Part shown: piece after piece, positions 24,262 through 33,959 of the stretch
How positions within the stretch are numbered: position 1 is the first letter of the stretch
How the letters are laid out: every line of letters begins with the position of its first letter
Assembly: GCF_000512585.2 (NCBI RefSeq)
Contig: NC_089241.1
Coordinates: 1,426,001 to 1,490,000 of the forward strand
From: Kwoniella bestiolae CBS 10118
Lineage: Eukaryota; Basidiomycota; Tremellomycetes; Tremellales; Cryptococcaceae
Reading direction: 5' to 3'
Length of the DNA stretch: 64,000 nucleotides
Made by a program: the position numbers and the translations under genes
Notes under the pieces: model-generated
The model's input: the letters and a program-made list of their open reading frames with translations, nothing else
Told to the model about the DNA's origin: nothing
Databases searched by the model: none

Positions 24262-24726
24262 TTTGGTTATTTTGTTTTTGTTTTGTGTGTATGAAGATGA
24301 GATGAGATGAAAGAAAGAAAGAAATAAGAAAAGAAGGATAGATGGATGTGGTATGATACGATCAACGTCTGTCAACTTTTCAATCGGAAAGGAAAAGGAA
24401 AAATAAAAATAAAATCAGTTGGCGCATGGTGCCATGTTACACTTTACCCTGAATCAGACTGACTGACCATCGCGCTACAGAGAGTACCTTATCCCCGTTG
24501 GATTCCAGATGTGGCACGTTGGCTCATCCCTTCGGATACATGTATCAATGTTTTGACTTCACTTCATATACGACTCTGTTTCCGATCGTGCAGAGGGAAC
24601 GTTGGCAGTAAGACGGTCGTGCATCGTTCGTAGTGTTACCTCATATCCGTATGGGAAGGTTCCAGCTCTATGCTTGCCCGCTAGTCCGGGTATCATCTGA
24701 GGTGAGCGGTGTCTCGCTGCTACCTT
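24262..24726. promoter_or_regulatory. SAH1 promoter and leader region
   Basis: About 465 bases upstream of SAH1 on the minus strand. The 100 bases nearest the ATG are pyrimidine-rich on the coding strand (runs of CTTTCTTTC), a common feature of strongly expressed fungal leaders. No gene seen. Confidence 0.4.
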
Positions 24727-25569
24727 CTACACGAGCTTCGATAGTCCCGAATCGGAATTCTCATCTTGTGATCTGGCTGCCGATGTGTCGTTCGATCCCA
24801 CTTCAGATCCTCGCTCCTCAGGGCGCCCCTTCACATCACTGTCCGAAATATCATCATTCGACCACATCCGCCATGGACGCGGAGCATGACATTCGGTGAG
24901 AAGAGTCCACTTTCTCTCCGCTTTACATCTTGCACAGTAAAACGACCCTGCCGAGATAACCCGATTGTAATCCACATAACTATCCGTTGACGAGATCACG
25001 ATACGGGGCAGTACACGTTGTATATGGCCTGGTCCATCGCAGTACATCAACCCGTCATCACAGTCAAATAGAACCTGGGTATTCGAGGAGAGGGGGCTAC
25101 TAATTGATGGTCGATCGCTTTGACACAGATCCTTCATCATAAACCACCATATAAGCTGAAGCTCTCGAAATGAACACTCCAACATTTGGTGAAGTGTACA
25201 GCAGCGAATGTTCTGTACAGTAAAGAAAAATCACAAACTCACGCAGTTTTCAAAGGCCTCGTATTGGATCTTATCCTCGGCAGCTGCGCAGGGCATCCAT
25301 CCATAGGGACCACAGTCTGAAGATACAATATCTGAAGAATGGGATTTATGGCTGAATGGCCCTTCGATCCAGATCGGCACCAATCCTCCTGAATAATCGT
25401 CTTGAACGTACCCCACTATCGGAGGGAGATGCCTATGATGCGATTGACATCTCGCGGTTGAGGATACCGTCGGGGCACCCGAAAATGCTTCGAAAGCATC
25501 AGAGTCGGCCTCGTACCTCGAATTTGGCTCCGAAGAAAAATAGAGGACCTTGATTGAGGGTGTAGACAT
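24727..25569 (-). CDS. Unrecognised 270-residue protein with Cys/Trp-rich centre
   Basis: Two exons, 25243-25569 (109 codons) and 24727-25212 (161 codons plus stop), splice in phase 0 with GTGAGT...TACAG. I do not recognise the family. Cysteines cluster around the splice and beyond: ENCNIRCCTLHQMLECSF, then FDCDDGLMYCDGPGH, then FYCARCKAERKW. The last pair, C-x2-C, with the earlier ones could bind zinc, but spacing does not match a finger I can name. The tail is acidic and Ser-rich. No signal peptide is visible at MSTPSIKVLYFSSEPN. It may be lineage-restricted. Confidence 0.55.
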
Positions 25570-26356
25570 GATAGAAGGGATGATAACGCAATGGTGTGGA
25601 GGGAAATAAGTGTGAAAAGGCGAGGTAATGTATGATGTCGTGGAGAATGGGTAGAATCCAGTATACTGAAACAATGCTTCCGATTGTCTTCGTCGTTTTG
25701 ATGTAAGTCAGGCAAGCTGCAGATCGCGGTAATTGTTGTGGAGGCGTGATTGACTAGTCAAATTTTCATATCTCGCGCTATCTCTCTTTATACTCTTTAT
25801 ACTTCGTATTCAACATCGTTTACAACAGTAATAAGGTCATTGCACGCTTCCAGGAGAATCTGTTTCTTTCATGAGGGCTTTCGAGCTCAGACACATCACT
25901 CGGTCAGTGGGATATGTAAGTGTCATGGGTAAAAAGGACAGATCCCCTCCCGGTATTCGTTCCTTTGAGAACCCGAGTGAAGCGTGCTTGATCATGATGA
26001 TGCTCCGTTCAATGTGTCGACGAAGGATCTTCAGAGTGTTGCAACCCCGAGCTCGGAGTCGGGACGCTAAGGAAATCCATGTTATGGCAGAAGAAGGATT
26101 TACGATAAGGGATGCAGTAACAAAGATTCACACACACAGCGCCACAGGATAAGAATACTGGGCGTTCAAAAATAACCACACACCGCCCTGATCATCAGAG
26201 ATCTACCTCGTCCTTTTCACGCATATCTCGTCCAATTCTCTTCCAATCTTCATAAGGATTTCACCAACAGAACAATCCGCATCAGCACTGTTCAAAGACC
26301 ACTTCCAGCAAGCACGGCTATATAATGTGCGCAAAACAGCGGCTCTCACCGAAATA
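25570..26356. other. Spacer with tRNA-Phe upstream element
   Basis: About 790 bases between an unrecognised minus-strand gene and a plus-strand tRNA. No convincing gene. The last 40 bases contain the TATA element of the tRNA. Confidence 0.4.
26319..26326 (+). promoter_or_regulatory. Upstream TATA box of tRNA-Phe copy 1
   Basis: TATATAAT, 31-38 bases before the mature tRNA 5' end, followed by GCAAAACAGC between box and gene. Position fits TFIIIB binding, as in fission yeast tRNA genes. Confidence 0.5.
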
Positions 26357-26447
26357 GGCGACATAGCTCAGTTGGGAGAGCGCACGACTGAAGTTCAGAA
26401 TTGATTCTTCAATCGTGCGGTCCCTGGTTCGATCCCGGGTGGTGCCA
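26357..26447 (+). tRNA. tRNA-Phe(GAA) with an 18-base intron
   Basis: A full cloverleaf of 73 mature bases can be folded. Acceptor GGCGACA pairs with TGGTGCC, with discriminator A. The D arm is GCTC-AGTTGGGA-GAGC. The anticodon stem is CACGA/TCGTG with loop CTGAAG...A, anticodon GAA (26390-26392). The T arm is CCTGG-TTCGATC-CCGGG. The intron 26394-26411 sits one base after the anticodon, the canonical eukaryotic site, and its TTC can pair with the anticodon. The acceptor stem has one A-G opposition at pair 5-68. A T7 run follows. Confidence 0.93.
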
Positions 26448-26893
26448 GATTTTTTTGAACTTTTTGTTTCGAGCGCGTTTGGTCAGGCTGCTTTCCCCAG
26501 GTTCGATGGTGTCGACTCGTAGCTGACTTGCACGAAACGGTATCACTATGACTCAGAACGGATCACCAAACAAGGTGATGCCCAGTCAAGAACGCTGTTT
26601 CGCCTGATATCTGAGTGATAGCAATGGGTGGGTATCATGATATGCAAATTAATGAATCTATGAAATAATGAATCCACCCGTCCCATCTGTATTGTTATCC
26701 GGGAACACAATGGAAGTGAAGTCATAAAAACTAGTCGACACAAAGTTGATAAAGTATAGACGATTCAGGGATCGACTCTACGTTTGTTATTGTTAAAATC
26801 TCTATATACATATATTGATAAGATATATGAGCGTACCACTACCTCTAACTTCTCACGTTCCATCTCCTCCATCATCATGAGATGACGATCTGC
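26448..26893. other. Spacer between tRNA-Phe and ARB1 3' end
   Basis: About 445 bases. Apart from the tRNA terminator and the AT-rich 3' flank of ARB1 (26790-26830) I see nothing. Confidence 0.4.
26450..26456 (+). terminator. Pol III terminator of tRNA-Phe copy 1
   Basis: Run of seven T starting three bases after the discriminator base, the usual RNA polymerase III stop signal. Confidence 0.8.
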
Positions 26894-29800
26894 TTACGCT
26901 ACACCCTTGGTAGCTGATTTGGAAATCAATTTGGCCTTTTCAATTTGGGCTTGACCTGTAAACCACGACGCGCATCAGCTCATTGAACTATACGGATGAT
27001 CCACTTGACGAGAAATTCTACTCACTTCGCTTAGCCAATGACTTCTTGTAGTCTACAATCGAGATGTCCTCCTTGGTCAAGTTGATAACCTTCTTATCCT
27101 TGACTTCCCATAGATCTTCGGCGACTTGCGAGATAAGTCCTATTTAACAATTATTGCGTCAGCTGTGTTCCCATTCAATACTTGGTGCTTGAGACAACTA
27201 ACGGAAATCGTGCGATACAATCACTACACCACCTGAGAAAGCTTTGATAGCTTCGGCAAGAGCGTCGATAGAGTCCTATAAAATGCATATCAGCCAATAT
27301 TCCTGAATCAATGATCGAAGCTGACTTACCATATCCAAGTGGTTAGTAGGCTCATCAAGCAAGATGACATGAGGCATCTCCATCGCCAAGATAGCAAATA
27401 CGACTCTGCAGACGACAGTCATGTATCAGCACTCCATCATGCTTTTATAAGCACGAAATAACTCACCGGTTTCGCAAACCATCAGATAGCTGGGAGATAG
27501 GACTAGTCTGGTGAGCACCGGTAATACCGAATCGACCAACTTGACCTCTCCAGAACTGGAGATCTTTCTCGGGGAATTTGTCGTGGTAGAGGGAGGCGAT
27601 GTGGTCAACAGGGGATTTGTCGTAAGGCAGTTGATCGGCAGAGTGTTGAGAGTATTTGGCAAGTTTCAATTGGGTGTGTCGGTTGACTGAACCTCTGACG
27701 GGTTGCAAAGCACCGGTGATCAAGTTCAACAGAGTGGATTTACCAGTACCATTGTCTCCGACGATGGCAATTCTGCGACCGCGTCATATCAGTTTGAATA
27801 TCTTGACTGTAATGCACATGTTAGATATAAAGTCTATTAACTCACCTCGAATCCATATCAATACCGAATGACAAATCTTGGTAAAGGAAATCCTCCTTCT
27901 TCCCAGAGTATGAGAAGGCAACATCTGAGAAAGCGATGATAGGAGGTGGGAGTTTCTTAACATCCTCGAAGTTGAATCGAAGAGGTTTTCGGGTTTCGAT
28001 CTTCTCGACTAAACCGGCAGCCTCCATTTTATCGATAATCTTTTGCTTAGATTTAGCCTGTTTGACCAAGTTCGCATAAGTACCGGCAGAAGAAATGAAT
28101 TCTGTGTAATTTCGCACGTCAGCACACCGACTCAAATGCTCCTTTTGAATAGTGGTAAATACTCACTCTTGATATGAGCAATTTCTTCTTGTTGCTTGTT
28201 GTAAGCCTTCATCTGGTTGACTTCGTTTTCAGCCTTGGTCCTGACGTATGTGGTGTAGTTACCACCGTAGTAGACAAGCTTCTTCTTCAAGGTCAAATCC
28301 ATGATGTTGGTACAGACGGTATCCATGAAATCGGCAGAGTGGGAGGTGAGAATCTATAGATGGCAACAAAGACGTCAGACCCAGTCACCGTCGGCGTGTG
28401 GACAGCCCGAGATCACTCACCAAGATGTGGTTGTAGGTAGACAAGTAAGCTTCCAACCACACGACAGCACCCAAATCCAAATGGGAAGTGGGTTCATCCA
28501 ACAAGAGAACGTGGGGTTTGATGAACAAGGCTCTGGCGAGAGCGACACGCATTCGCCAACCACCAGACATATCCTTTGTAGGTTTGGCCATCATAGCTTG
28601 TGAGAAACCTAAACCATTCAAGATAGCACCAGCCTTAGCTTCAAAGGTTGAGGGGTCCATTTCCTCGAGCTCTTCGTAGATGAGCTCAAGACCAATTTCA
28701 TCAACTTCATCGGCGGTGGCCATGTCCTCGGCCATCTTTTCAAGTCTGGCGACCTTTTCTTTAGCGGAAGCGACAATGTAGTCGAGGGCGTTAACGTCCG
28801 ATGGCTCGACGGCACCTCGTACGAGGTAGATCTGAACGTGTGGTCAGCGTGTATGCTGAGGTTGTATGCTATGAGGGGTCGGCTCACATCGATATGGTCA
28901 GGAATCTCGATATCTCGCTCAGCGATGGACTCCAAGAAAGTAGACTAATTGGATATGAGTAAGCTGCCCAGTATTGAGGGTATCACCACGAAGCCAGCTC
29001 ACCTTTCCTGAACCATTTTCACCCAAAAGACCGTATCTACATTGGGAATATAATGGTCAGCTGGAAGCTTTTAGACAGCACCATGTCTAAATGCAAGTCT
29101 ACTCACCGTTGACCATAGTTCAAAGCGATCTCAGCACCCTCGATTAACAATCTACCGTGGAAAGAGAGAGTGTACTGATCAATCTTGATATCTCGTCCTT
29201 TGAGGTCAGAGATCAGGACACCGTTCTAAAGTATTTATCGGAGATAGATTAGCGTACGAGACGATATATACCGACATGTTGACAGAGGGGAAGAACACAA
29301 TATGCCTTTGATACCAATATCATTGGATTGTAACGTATAACTCACAGCACTTCGATCAGTAGCCATAGTCAACTTCTTCATCTGAGCAGCAGCGTCCAAT
29401 GTCAGGTTCTCGGTGGACCGCAGCCCCGTTCATCCAACAAGAGAACGTGGGGTTTGATGAACAAGGCTCTGGCGAGAGCGACACGCATTCGCCAACCACC
29501 AGACATATCCTTTGTAGGTTTGGCCATCATAGCTTGTGAGAAACCTAAACCATTCAAGATAGCACCAGCCTTAGCTTCAAAGGTTGAGGGGTCCATTTCC
29601 TCGAGCTCTTCGTAGATGAGCTCAAGACCAATTTCATCAACTTCATCGGCGGTGGCCATGTCCTCGGCCATCTTTTCAAGTCTGGCGACCTTTTCTTTAG
29701 CGGAAGCGACAATGTAGTCGAGGGCGTTAACGTCCGATGGCTCGACGGCACCTCGTACGAGGTAGATCTGAACGTGTGGTCAGCGTGTATGCTGAGGTTG

Positions 29801-30500
29801 TATGCTATGAGGGGTCGGCTCACATCGATATGGTCAGGAATCTCGATATCTCGCTCAGCGATGGACTCCAAGAAAGTAGACTAATTGGATATGAGTAAGC
29901 TGCCCAGTATTGAGGGTATCACCACGAAGCCAGCTCACCTTTCCTGAACCATTTTCACCCAAAAGACCGTATCTACATTGGGAATATAATGGTCAGCTGG
30001 AAGCTTTTAGACAGCACCATGTCTAAATGCAAGTCTACTCACCGTTGACCATAGTTCAAAGCGATCTCAGCACCCTCGATTAACAATCTACCGTGGAAAG
30101 AGAGAGTGTACTGATCAATCTTGATATCTCGTCCTTTGAGGTCAGAGATCAGGACACCGTTCTAAAGTATTTATCGGAGATAGATTAGCGTACGAGACGA
30201 TATATACCGACATGTTGACAGAGGGGAAGAACACAATATGCCTTTGATACCAATATCATTGGATTGTAACGTATAACTCACAGCACTTCGATCAGTAGCC
30301 ATAGTCAACTTCTTCATCTGAGCAGCAGCGTCCAATGTCAGGTTCTCGGTGGACCCGTTGGCTGATAAGCTGGTGAGAGGGGTTGACCCTCCAGCGACTG
30401 AACCTGAAGGTGTGGTAGCGGATGAACCTGTCTTTCCCTTTTCAGCGTTCTTGGCTGCCTTTTCGGCCAATCTCTTTTGCTTGGATGCTGAGGGGGGCAT
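26894..30500 (-). CDS. ARB1: ABCF-type ribosome-biogenesis ATPase Arb1 (ABCF2), carrying an internal tandem duplication
   Basis: Soluble twin-ABC ATPase needed for 40S and 60S biogenesis and export in yeast, where it is essential. Start MPPSASKQKRLAEKAAKNAE at 30500. The N-terminal half has Walker A YGLLGENGSGKST, signature SGGWRMRVALARAL and Walker B HVLLLDEPTSHLDL. The second cassette has VGDNGTGKSTLLNLI, SDGLRNRVVFAILAM and HVILLDEPTNHLD. The end is AKLISKSATKGVA with TAA at 26894. The locus holds two copies of a 928-base block (28492-29419 and 29428-30355) spanning the 3' part of exon 1 to mid-exon 5. Read straight through, the upstream copy stops: after LLLDE the frame runs into RGCGPPRT and TGA at 29402. 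Joining exon 1 (donor at 30281) to the exon 2 of the second copy would give the normal protein. Either a real duplication or an assembly fault. Confidence 0.9.
28492..29419 (-). repeat. ARB1 internal tandem duplication, copy nearer the 3' end
   Basis: 928 bases that recur at a constant offset of 936. It starts at GTTCATCCAACAAG (exon 5, LLLDE codons) and ends at GTGGACC (exon 1, before the TENLTLDAA codons). It contains exon 1 part, introns 1-4, exons 2-4 and part of exon 5. By eye, introns and exons look identical to the other copy. Confidence 0.95.
29428..30355 (-). repeat. ARB1 internal tandem duplication, copy joined to the N-terminus
   Basis: Second direct copy, separated from the first by the eight-base filler GCAGCCCC (29420-29427). 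It is continuous with the true exon 1 on its right side, while its left end breaks exon 5. Confidence 0.95.
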
Positions 30501-30931
30501 TGTGAAGTATTGTCTCCTTTTTAAGTTGATATAGTGTAGTGTCGTAGATTACTTTTTCGGTGTTGAGGTCGACCGCTGATGGGATTTGTGACACTCTTTT
30601 TTGGCTGGTTGAATATGAAGATGAAAGAATGAAAGAAGGAGAATGGAGGTTTTTGCATGAACACGTTCAGGGTCATCCCTCAGAAAGTGGCCACTCATTT
30701 AAGCAGAAATTCAGATATTCATAAAAAAAATTGAGCATTGACGTCACGTGAGAAAACCATGTACTAGTATGCTTAGCAGTATGGTTCCATTTGATCCCGT
30801 CCTTTCAGAGTAACTTATCCTCCACCATACAGGTTCACGTTGATAGGACATCACAAAGACAGAGACAGATCGAATCCTCATCTCATATTGACACCATCGA
30901 TACATACAAGAGCTTCGCAGAGAGACCCGCG
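30501..30931. promoter_or_regulatory. Divergent promoter of ARB1 and the CCDC97-like gene
   Basis: 430-base shared upstream region. It contains the composite TGACGTCACGTGA (30739-30751) roughly midway, which could serve both genes, and an A8 run just before it. Confidence 0.55.
30739..30751. promoter_or_regulatory. Composite CRE (TGACGTCA) and E-box (TCACGTGA)
   Basis: A perfect ATF/CREB palindrome at 30739-30746 overlaps by three bases a perfect bHLH palindrome at 30744-30751. The two sites could not be filled at once. The factors are inferred from the consensus only. Confidence 0.5.
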
Positions 30932-31881
30932 ATGTCACAATCCCCTCTCACCCCAGACCAAATCCGCCCTATCCTAAGCTACCTCGACCTCCCCCTCTCC
31001 GACACCCTCCCCTCCCCACCTCTAACCTTCCTATCCCAACACCTGTCCAACCTCCCCCCCTCCCTCCTAGAACACTTCGCCTTCCTTACCCCCAAACAAC
31101 TCACAGCCATCCCAACCATCAAGCACCGCCGTCTACTCTACGCTACATCGATCCCGCGGCCGGGTATACTATCCGTCAATGAAGGTAGATTACGCTGGCC
31201 ATTATTATGGGAACGACTTGGTGGAGACCCATTCGCAGCGATTAATGAGAACTCAAACTCTGCGATCGAGGAGGAAGAGTGGGTCTCACAGGGATTCATG
31301 CATGATTCCCAGGGGGGTAGGGAGAAGAATCAGCAGGTCAAGAAATTAGGTGGGTTCTTGAGGGTATTGGAGGAGGAGAGGGAATCGGAGGGTATTAGGA
31401 GTGCGAAGAGGATGGAGAGGAGGTTGGATGTTCAGGGGGAAGAGTTTGATGAGGATTCAGATGACGAGGGTGAGCAGCAACAGCTGAATGGGGATGGGAA
31501 TGGGGTGGGTAGGGTGGAAGTGAATGAGGATCAGGGGGAGGTGGAAAGGTTGTTTGAGAAGAGGTTATTGGAGATATTCCTAGATGGAATGGATGTGAGT
31601 GCTTCAGATAGACCAAAGTGTAGCCAAGCTGACATGGTATCTTCGGATGTACGTAGACCATAGATTACACGGCGATAGATTTTCATGAGCCTCCAGGGGG
31701 CGATCCAATAGCAGTGAGAGATGCTGAAGACAAGTATTTCGACGACGAAGAACCAAGTAGGACACCGAACGGCCATGATCAGGGGTCAACAGTGGGGGAC
31801 AGTGTCTCCTCACGTTTGGAGGAGATCGAGGCTGGAGATAATAAAGAGACGCAGAATGGTCAAGGAGAGTATGATTACTAG
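30932..31881 (+). CDS. CCDC97-like protein (DUF2052 family)
   Basis: Two exons joined at GMD-TIDYTAIDF; the first ends near 31593 and the second begins at 31659. The start chosen is MSQSPLTPDQIRPILSYLDL at 30932. An earlier in-frame ATG at 30791 lies in probable leader. The C-terminal part carries the family landmarks: a KLGGFLRVLEEERESEGIRS helix, an acidic linker, EVERLFEKRLLEIFLDGMD, and the closing IDF...AVRDAEDKYFDDEEP motif seen in CCDC97 homologues. Human CCDC97 associates with the SF3b splicing complex; a nuclear, splicing-linked role here is inferred by homology. About 290 residues. It shares a divergent promoter with ARB1. Confidence 0.75.
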
Positions 31882-32109
31882 ATTAGCCGACAGGCAACGC
31901 CGATCAGGTGATGGGGAATCAGCGCTCGATCCGATTGACTTGATCTGGAACGCGCAGTTATCAGGGGGTAAATATAGATTGTACATGCTTGTTGTATTTG
32001 TTGTATCGGATACATGAACGTTATTCATCGTATATATATAATGCTACATACATATCATCACACATCAACCAGTCCCTAGTACCTGCAATATATATGTCCA
32101 ACGTGGGAT
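31882..32109. other. Convergent 3' spacer
   Basis: About 230 bases between the tail ends of the CCDC97-like and FAS1 genes, rich in ATATAT near 32030. No gene. Confidence 0.4.
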
Positions 32110-33860
32110 CTAATATGGTAATACTTTGTTGATATACATGATTCTCCCATTGCTCGTCTGTCAACACGATAGTTGGTTAGTACAAAGCGATCACACACAT
32201 GTAGGAGAAGTACCATCCATGACCAAGTGGAAGCTGAACCCACCTCCTTGACACCTAGCACCTCAATATCACCAGGCTGTATCCTCCAACCCTGACCCTT
32301 CTCCTTCTTCATCGATTGATCCTGATTCATCTGAAAGGAAAATCCTTCCAACATAGTTCGCACCTTACCAGGCTGAGACGTACCCTACACCAAATAGAAT
32401 AGACGTCAGCATGATATAACCCTTCTGGTGCGAGACGACAACGGCGAGGGATGGTGATATGCTGTACAAGTGAGAACACGATGAAACCAGACCAAAAACT
32501 CACATCGATCATGTGAGCCCTCAAGAATTTCTCGATATTGCTCTGCGAGTCATTCGAACCACTGAAGAAGCTCGTGATTGACGATGTAGCTGATGACGAT
32601 CCAGAGTACTGATGTCTACAAATCCAAAAATGAATCTGTCCGTTAGCTTTGTCCGTGGATTATAAATAGAAGGGGTAAGTGATCAATCAAGGATAGGTGG
32701 GATATGCAAAACTCACGGTTTCTGCTTCAAGGCCAAAATGGCTTTATCGACCGGTACCAATAGTGTCGAGTTCTTACTCCTCGAGGTGAGTCGTTCAGTC
32801 TACAAAACATGGTATAAGCATATAAACAGGCCCAGGTCATCATCAGTGAGAAAGAAGTCAAAAGCTTAGATCAAGCCATCAAGAGCAGATACACAGCTCC
32901 CACATTGGCATCAAGGCAACTTTCCGATCTCGATCGATGGCTCTAGCATCCAAGTCGACCACAATGACACGGCAAGGAAAGAAGATAACTTACCACATCT
33001 CTACTATCCCTAGCATATCCCCACCACAAACTCGCCCCTCGCTCAGCAGTCAACGCATCCGCCAATGTTGGTCCGCCTCCCCCTCCTCCGCCGGAGCCAG
33101 ATATACGATTGCCCGATCCCGATCCAGACTGAATAGCATCTACCAGATCGCCCTTCCCCTGCTGCATCGTGCCCGTCCTTGTGTTTCTTGAAGGTTTATA
33201 TCTGCTATCGTCGTCGCCCAATTGCGTTATTCCCCATCCGCCTGCTATTGAGATCGTAGATAGGAATAGGACTTGGCCTGGGAAGGTGTGTAGGCGGAGG
33301 GTACGAGCTAGACGGGCTGCCATCGGTTCTGGTTCATATAAGATGTTGGGGAGAGTACGTTTCTTCAATGGGATGCTTGGATTGAAGCGAAGTGGGATGG
33401 CCAATATGAGTACCTCTGTTTGATATGTGAGCGAGAGATAAAGAGATAGAGGTGAATATATATTTGAGACGATCGAGTGTTAGCGATTTGGAGATTCTGA
33501 GTGGAGGTAAATTGGGTGGAGGGGTATAACCAAGAACCTGAAACACAGAGGGAAAATGTAACAGGTCACAAACATGCATACAACAGATCTGAAGTATCTG
33601 TGAAATCACATTCGATATCAGCTCGGTTCATACTTAGCATAATAGGTCCCACTCACCAGAGACGTGAACAAGCGAATTTGATCACGACAACAAGCGTCGT
33701 ACAAATCTTGAGAGGAATGACAGAATACAGCGCGAACGCATCAAACCAGGGCACACGAATCAATGAAAGAGGTCAGGATATGGAACGTACCTGCGAGAGA
33801 AGAAGGTGTCAATTTCATCCACAGCAGAGTAGGAATGAATAAAGCAGACCCACATATCAT
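32110..33860 (-). CDS. FAS1 (fasciclin-like) domain protein with N-terminal membrane/signal segment
   Basis: Multi-exon gene. The clearest part is the FAS1 core: NSTLLVPVDKAILALKQKP, then NIEKFLRAHMIDGTSQPGKV (the conserved H-box region), the GDIEVLGVKE strand, and TSNGRIMYINKVLPY just before TAG at 32110. The middle exon (about 33000-33410) has LRFNPSIPLKKRTLPNI, a hydrophobic VLFLSTISIAGGWGI and a Gly-rich linker. The N-terminus is tentative. MICGSALFIPTLLWMKL (33860) would be a signal or anchor helix, continuing into DLYDACCRDQIRLFTSL near 33660-33710. FAS1 proteins are secreted, cell-surface or vacuolar; fission-yeast Fsc1 acts in autophagosome-vacuole fusion. The exons between 33420 and 33655 are uncertain. 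Confidence 0.65.
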
Positions 33861-33959
33861 GATGAACGGTATGATACATGATATGTCACCTCCCAGTGAG
33901 CTAGAGCGCGTGTGATCAACCTCACCATCTCTTACCAATCGGATCGTCCTCCAACTCAC

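Noticed and set aside
32541..32565. B-box-like GGTTCGAAT on the minus strand
   Set aside because: It lies in a coding exon of the FAS1 gene (SGSNDSQSN) and no cloverleaf can be folded around it.
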